17,549 bases of DNA, from the NCBI GenBank assembly GCA_049687495.1, contig JBAVJB010000157.1:1-17549 (forward strand), in the 5' to 3' direction. Below, in pieces: positions 14,117 through 17,549 of the stretch (position 1 is its first letter; the number at the start of each line of letters is the position of its first letter). A model generated the notes under the pieces. That model was not told where the DNA came from. It made no database searches and worked only from the letters and a program-made list of their open reading frames with translations. This DNA is from Salinimicrobium sp049687495 (GTDB lineage Bacteria > Bacteroidota > Bacteroidia > Flavobacteriales > Flavobacteriaceae). The translations under genes and the position numbers were made by a program.

Positions 14117-14896
14117 ATGAAAACTATAATCAGATTGGCAATATGTTTCGCAGTATTGATTCAGGGCCGGGCTTATTGCCAGTCTGATTCAATGGTGAGC
14201 ATAGAAGGCGGCGAGTTTGTCCCGCTGTACGGAACAAAGACCGAAATTGGCGTCAAGGATTTTGAGATGGATGTTTATCCCGTTACTAACGCGCAGTTCC
14301 AGGAATTTGTGAAGGAGCATCCAAGGTGGAAAAGGTCTGAAGTAAAAAGACTTTTTGCCGATGACAATTACCTTCGCACCTGGCAGGATGATGAACATTT
14401 TGGGAAAAATCAGCTCGCCAATGCACCGGTGACCAATGTCTCCTGGTATGCAGCTAAGAATTACTGTGAGTGCCAGGGCAAGAGATTGCCAACCGTAGAT
14501 GAATGGGAATATGTGGCCATGGCAAACAAAACCATGCCCGATGCCCGTGAAGTTGAGAATTACAATAAGTTCATCCTTGGCTGGTATGAAACCCCCAACA
14601 CCTACAAAAATGCGATAGGGCAGACCTTCAAGAACTACTGGGGCGTGTATGATATGCACGGGCTGGTATGGGAATGGACCCTGGATTTCAATTCGGTACT
14701 TATTTCAGGGGAATCCCGCGGAGACAGTACCGGCGATAACAACCTGTTTTGTGGTGCGGCCGCCATAGGCGCCACAGATCTTATGAATTACGCGGCCTTT
14801 ATGCGCTATGCCTTCCGCGGAAGCATAAAAGCAAATTACTCGATCAAGAACCTTGGCTTTAGGTGTGTTAAAGACAAAGCACAGGAGGCCCTTTAA
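14117..14896 (+). CDS. nirV: NirV, SUMF1/FGE-fold protein linked to nitrite reductase
   Basis: A 259-residue secreted protein with an N-terminal signal peptide (MKTIIRLAICFAVLIQGRAY, cleavage near CQS). It has a formylglycine-generating-enzyme-like fold: MVSIEGGEFVPLYG, DVYPVTNAQFQEFV, APVTNVSWYAAKNYCECQGKRLPTVDEWEY, GLVWEWTLDF and a terminal NLGFRCV. The stretch FCGAAAIGATDLMNYAAFMRYAFRGS is typical of NirV proteins found beside nirK. The paired active-site cysteines of true FGE are not evident, so it is probably not a sulfatase activator. Its exact role in nitrite reduction is unknown. It lies between nirK and sco on the same transcript. Confidence 0.88.
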   Translation: MKTIIRLAICFAVLIQGRAYCQSDSMVSIEGGEFVPLYGTKTEIGVKDFEMDVYPVTNAQFQEFVKEHPRWKRSEVKRLFADDNYLRTWQDDEHFGKNQLANAPVTNVSWYAAKNYCECQGKRLPTVDEWEYVAMANKTMPDAREVENYNKFILGWYETPNTYKNAIGQTFKNYWGVYDMHGLVWEWTLDFNSVLISGESRGDSTGDNNLFCGAAAIGATDLMNYAAFMRYAFRGSIKANYSIKNLGFRCVKDKAQEAL

Positions 14897-14897
14897 A

Positions 14898-15530
14898 ATG
14901 AAAATGATGAAAAAACTGGTTTTTTTACTAAGTATAATGATGGCTTTTACCGGTTGTAATAATGCCGAAAAAGCAGAAAAAAAGGAGGAGAAAACTTTAG
15001 CCGAAAATAAAGCTCTTGATCTCAACAGCGAGTTGCCGGAGCTCTCGGTTTATAATTTGCCCGCCACCTGGACCACCCAGGATAATGAGGAAATTGAGCT
15101 GAAGGATCTTCGTGGAAATGTGCTGGTCATGGTGATGATCTATACTTCCTGTAAAGCTGCCTGCCCACGGCTGGTGGCCGACATGCGCAATATTGAAAAG
15201 CAGGTTCCCGAAGAAGATCTGGACAAAGTAAAATTTGTGCTGGTAAGCATAGACCCCGAAACCGATACGCCCGAACGTCTGCACAAATTTGCCGAAGAGA
15301 ACAACATGACCGATGATCAATGGCTCTTCCTTCGCGGTACCGAAGAGGATACGCGGGAATTTGCGGCCGTACTTGCGGTGAGCTATAAGCAGATCTCGCC
15401 AATAGATTTTTCCCACTCCAACATCATCAGTGTTTTTGATGAAGACGGCGTGCTGGTACACCAGCAGGAGGGCCTGGGCGTAGATAATACCGAAACTGTT
15501 ACAGCTATAAAGACCGAAGTTTCGAACTAA
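14898..15530 (+). CDS. SCO1/SenC-family copper chaperone lipoprotein
   Basis: A 210-residue thioredoxin-fold protein. A lipoprotein signal has the lipobox FTGC with Cys 20. The copper-binding site is Cys85-x3-Cys89 (TSCKAACP) with the distal His173 (FSHSNIISVF), the three SCO ligands. It should deliver copper or reduce a copper site on a periplasmic target; NirK or the cbb3 oxidase are the obvious local candidates (inference). The start at 14898 follows AGGAGG (14883-14888) by 9 nt, a rare clear Shine-Dalgarno for this lineage. It begins one base after the nirV stop, and upstream in-frame codons overlap nirV. A strong terminator follows. Confidence 0.92.
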   Translation: MKMMKKLVFLLSIMMAFTGCNNAEKAEKKEEKTLAENKALDLNSELPELSVYNLPATWTTQDNEEIELKDLRGNVLVMVMIYTSCKAACPRLVADMRNIEKQVPEEDLDKVKFVLVSIDPETDTPERLHKFAEENNMTDDQWLFLRGTEEDTREFAAVLAVSYKQISPIDFSHSNIISVFDEDGVLVHQQEGLGVDNTETVTAIKTEVSN

Positions 15531-15553
15531 GATTTGATTTTCAAGATCAGGAG

Positions 15554-15592
15554 AGAAAGGTTTCCAAAAATGTCATTTTTGGGAACCTTTCT
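15554..15592 (+). terminator. Strong hairpin terminator of the nirK-nirV-sco operon
   Basis: Two 19-nt arms (15554-15572 and 15574-15592) pair at 18 of 19 positions, with a TTATTT run after the stem. The core CCAAAAATG/CATTTTTGG is shared with the hairpin at 5944-5988, while the outer stems differ. Confidence 0.88.
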
Positions 15593-15631
15593 TATTTGCT
15601 CGGGAATTTAATGGGGAGCATCTTTTTCTTT

Positions 15632-15725
15632 AGCCACGGATAAACGGATGTAATCGTTAAATCTGAAAGAGAAGGTCTTTGATGCAGAGGATAATCTACT
15701 ATAAATGATCAGTGCATCGGTGGCT
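15632..15725. repeat. Interspersed repeat with inverted ends (CACGGAT type)
   Basis: A 94-bp element bounded by AGCCACGGAT (15632-15641) and ATCGGTGGCT (15716-15725), inverted with 9 of 10 matches. It contains ACGGATGTAATCGTTAAATC, which resembles the widespread CACGGATT/AATCTGTG intergenic repeats from memory. It ends one base from the DUF1232 stop codon. Confidence 0.5.
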
Positions 15726-15726
15726 T

Positions 15727-16143
15727 TTAGATTTCGCTCCAGAAATCAGGTTTAAGAAAGACCTCTGGGAAAAACTGCAGCAGCAGCCAAAGCAGAATGA
15801 CCAGCCATATTAGAACAACAATAACTCCTGCTACGAAATTCTTTTTCCTGCTGAATTCTCTCGTTTCAGCTTCTTTTCGGCAGTATTCCATGACTTCCGA
15901 AGGTATCAACTTCAGAATAAAATAAATAAGCAGGGGAATGATGAGCAGGTCATCCAGCAGCCCAATGACCGGGATAAAGTCCGGGATGAGGTCAATAGGG
16001 CTAAGCGCATAGCCTACGGTGATGATGATGAGTAGCTTTACGTACCAGGGCACCAGGTCTTCGGCAAGGGCGATTCGCAGCGCCTTTAATTCCTGCTTAA
16101 GCTCTTCTGTTCTTGTTTTTATAGCTCGCCACCATTTTTTCAT
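15727..16143 (-). CDS. DUF1232 (YkvA-type) membrane protein
   Basis: A 138-residue protein with the DUF1232 core at about residues 33-78 (VPWYVKLLIIITVGYALSPI, then DLIPDFIPVIGLLDDL), a hydrophobic segment that follows, and a second strong membrane helix at about 103-125. The N-terminus is amphipathic and charged. The family is widespread with no settled function. It is divergent from exodeoxyribonuclease III, with a 109-bp gap, and unrelated in context to the nitrite genes. Confidence 0.88.
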   Translation of the reverse strand: MKKWWRAIKTRTEELKQELKALRIALAEDLVPWYVKLLIIITVGYALSPIDLIPDFIPVIGLLDDLLIIPLLIYFILKLIPSEVMEYCRKEAETREFSRKKNFVAGVIVVLIWLVILLWLLLQFFPEVFLKPDFWSEI

Positions 16144-16252
16144 TCTGCCCTGCTTTCGTGCTAAGATAGCAAAGCGAAATCTTAACGCGTTCTTTAGACT
16201 TTTTCACGCTGCAATTTTTAACTTCAGAAGAAGACTTGCGAATCCAACAATT

Positions 16253-17023
16253 ATGAAGATCGTTACTTACAATGTGAATGGGATCAATGCCCGACTGCCG
16301 GTTTTGCTGAAATGGCTTAAAAAGGAATCTCCCGACGTCGTTTGCCTGCAGGAGCTCAAATCCCCTGATGAAAAGATCCCTAAGCAGGAGATCGCCGATG
16401 CCGGCTATAAGGCTTTATGGTTTGGTCAGCCGCGATGGAATGGTGTGGCCTTTCTGAGTAAAAATTATGAAATCGAAGAGGTGCAGCGGGGTCTTCCGGG
16501 AGATCCCGAAGATGAGCAAAGCCGGTATCTGGAAGCCGAGGTGAACGGGATCAGGATCGGATGTATTTATCTGCCAAACGGAAACCCCGCACCGGGACCA
16601 AAATTTGATTATAAATTGAATTGGTTCGAACGCCTGGATAAACATGCGCGGGAGCTATTAAAGCTGAAAAAGCCGGTCTTGTTGACGGGTGACTTCAATG
16701 TCATACCAACAGATCTCGATGCTTACAAACCCGAGAGGTGGGTGGATGATGCACTTTTTTTTCCTGAGTCAAAGGCTGCATTTAAGAAGCTGGTCGACCA
16801 GGGCTGGACAGATGCCGTTCGCGAGCTTTACCCCGAAAAAAAGATCTTCACTTTCTGGGATTACTACCGCAACGCCTTCAGTAGAAATGCAGGAATAAGG
16901 ATCGATCACTTTTTGCTGAGTCCCGAGTTGAAAGACCGGTTGGTAGACGTTGGAGTAAACACAGATGTGAGGAGCTGGGAAAAAACCAGCGATCACGCGC
17001 CGGTGTGGCTGGAGCTGAAGTGA
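16253..17023 (+). CDS. xth: Exodeoxyribonuclease III
   Basis: A 256-residue ExoIII/AP endonuclease of normal length. The start is at MKIVTYNVNGINAR; the frame is open further upstream but runs antisense into the DUF1232 gene. Catalytic motifs are Asn7 in YNVNG, Glu34 in LQELK, GDFNVIPTD (Asp147, Asn149), RIDHFLLS (Asp218) and SDHAPV (Asp247, His248). It acts in base-excision repair of abasic sites. It has no evident link to the respiratory genes. Confidence 0.95.
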   Translation: MKIVTYNVNGINARLPVLLKWLKKESPDVVCLQELKSPDEKIPKQEIADAGYKALWFGQPRWNGVAFLSKNYEIEEVQRGLPGDPEDEQSRYLEAEVNGIRIGCIYLPNGNPAPGPKFDYKLNWFERLDKHARELLKLKKPVLLTGDFNVIPTDLDAYKPERWVDDALFFPESKAAFKKLVDQGWTDAVRELYPEKKIFTFWDYYRNAFSRNAGIRIDHFLLSPELKDRLVDVGVNTDVRSWEKTSDHAPVWLELK

Positions 17024-17043
17024 TTCTAAATTCAGGATTTAAT

Positions 17044-17084
17044 ATTCAAAATTCAAAATTCCTTTGCGGTCTTAGCGTGAAAGG
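17044..17084. repeat. Intergenic repeat fragments (AATTCAAA run and TTTGCGGTCTTAGCGTGAAA)
   Basis: ATTCAAA is repeated at 17044-17061. It is directly followed by CCTTTGCGGTCTTAGCGTGA AA at 17061-17082. The latter resembles the TTTGCG-CTT-GCG-AAA repeat seen between genes in several phyla. The resemblance is from memory. Confidence 0.4.
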
Positions 17085-17104
17085 TTTCAAGTTCAATAAT
17101 TAAG

Positions 17105-17139
17105 AGGTGTCAAAAAAGTCATTTTTCAGGTGCCTTTTT
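17105..17139 (+). terminator. Hairpin terminator after exodeoxyribonuclease III
   Basis: AGGTGTC (17105-17111) pairs with GGTGCCT (17129-17135) using several G-U pairs. The inner A tract pairs with TTTTT, and the stem is followed by a T run at 17135-17139. It shares the AAAAA..TCATTTTT core with the other hairpins but is weaker. Confidence 0.6.
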
Positions 17140-17176
17140 CTAATCGAAAGTTTGTTTAACTTCCAAAATAAAAACC

Positions 17177-17476
17177 ATGATCTCAAGGCACTGGTCGGGG
17201 CGAATAAAGCCTGAAGAAACCGAAAACTACATCAATTACCTCAAGACCCAGATCATTCCGAAATTGGAAAAGATGGAAGGCTTTCGCGGCGCGAGCATCA
17301 AGCGAAGAAGATTGGAGCACGCCTGGGATTTCCTTTTTATCTCTAGCTGGAATTCCTTGAAAGATATTGAGCAGTTTGCAGGCAGGGAGATAGGTGTTGC
17401 CGTAGTCTCCGAAACCGCACAGGCCATGATGACCGACTTTGATAAGGAAGTAAGACATTATGAAGTTATTCTTTAG
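17177..17476 (+). CDS. ABM-fold (dimeric alpha-beta barrel) protein
   Basis: A 99-residue protein resembling antibiotic-biosynthesis-monooxygenase-like small proteins. It has SRHWSGRIKPEETENYINYL, then FRGASIKRRRLEHAWDFLFI, then SSWNSLKDIEQFAG, and ends VRHYEVIL. Such proteins form dimeric ferredoxin-like barrels, and many have no known substrate. There is no signal peptide. It lies 37 bp past the preceding terminator as a single-gene unit, as far as the window shows. Confidence 0.75.
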   Translation: MISRHWSGRIKPEETENYINYLKTQIIPKLEKMEGFRGASIKRRRLEHAWDFLFISSWNSLKDIEQFAGREIGVAVVSETAQAMMTDFDKEVRHYEVIL

Positions 17477-17510
17477 AACCCCCAGAACCTATTGAAACTC
17501 TAGAATTTCT

Positions 17511-17538
17511 CTGTCATTCCGACGAAGCAGAAATCTCT
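17511..17538. repeat. Start of a TGTCATTCCGACGAAG-type interspersed repeat
   Basis: CTGTCATTCCGACGAAGCAG followed by AAATCTCT resembles a repeat family with the word TGTCATTCCGACGAAG that I recall from Bacteroidota and other genomes. It may continue beyond the right edge. Confidence 0.5.
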
Positions 17539-17549
17539 CCTGAAATATA

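Noticed and set aside
14853..14897. Upstream in-frame start for the SCO gene
   Set aside because: It lies within nirV, adds a charged stretch ahead of the lipoprotein signal, and the AGGAGG at 14883-14888 points to the ATG at 14898.
16019..16252. Longer exodeoxyribonuclease III frame
   Set aside because: The extra 78 codons are antisense to DUF1232 and not family-like; the family begins at MKIVTYNVNG.
1..17549. CRISPR array, transposase, phage or toxin-antitoxin genes
   Set aside because: No regularly spaced repeats, transposase motifs, phage genes or small paired toxin-antitoxin frames were seen on either strand.

Overview
The window looks like a chromosome segment of a marine-type member of the Bacteroidota, class Flavobacteriia (relatives of Gramella/Christiangramia or Salegentibacter are likely, but the genus is a guess). 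Supporting signs are a fused CcoN-CcoO cytochrome oxidase subunit, promoters with the Bacteroidota -7 element TAnnTTTG, almost no Shine-Dalgarno sequences, YceI-family periplasmic proteins, and several interspersed repeats typical of the phylum. No phage, plasmid, transposase, CRISPR array, tRNA or rRNA was seen.

Layout from left to right. (1) 1-579, minus: a small three-helix membrane protein followed by a truncated haemoglobin cut by the window edge. (2) 698-1597, minus: thioredoxin followed by a Crp/Fnr-type regulator with no cysteines. (3) 1683-5539, minus: YceI protein, outer-membrane porin (then a strong terminator), second YceI-like protein, acetyl-CoA hydrolase/CoA-transferase. (4) 5997-12460, minus: the cbb3 oxidase operon ccoS-ccoNO-ccoQ-ccoP-ccoG-cupin-ccoH-SafE-like. 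(5) 12640-15530, plus and divergent from ccoS: copper nitrite reductase with a C-terminal cytochrome c domain (nirK), nirV, and a Sco-type copper chaperone. (6) 15727-17476: DUF1232 protein, exodeoxyribonuclease III, and an ABM-fold protein, which look like ordinary chromosomal neighbours.

The most interesting signal is regulatory. Four promoters (small membrane protein/globin, first yceI, ccoS and nirK) carry an Fnr-like box of the form (A/C)TGA-N6-TCAT. In each, the box is followed after exactly 22 bp by a -7 element matching TAnnTTTG with at most one mismatch. This puts the box centre about 33 bp from the -7 centre, near position -41 from the inferred transcription start, where class II Fnr/Crp activators bind. 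Nitrite respiration, microaerobic oxygen respiration, the globin unit and the YceI/porin unit would thus form one regulon. The cysteine-free Crp/Fnr protein at 698-1294 is a natural candidate for its regulator. A second palindrome, GGACA-N4-TGTCC, appears only in the nirK and membrane protein/globin promoters and may bind a second regulator.

Integrated picture (inference): at low oxygen or with nitrite/NO present, the cell induces cbb3 oxidase and NirK together. NirV and Sco would support copper enzyme maturation or activity, and the globin and small membrane protein may deal with NO. No NO reductase, N2O reductase or ccoI copper ATPase is present in the window.
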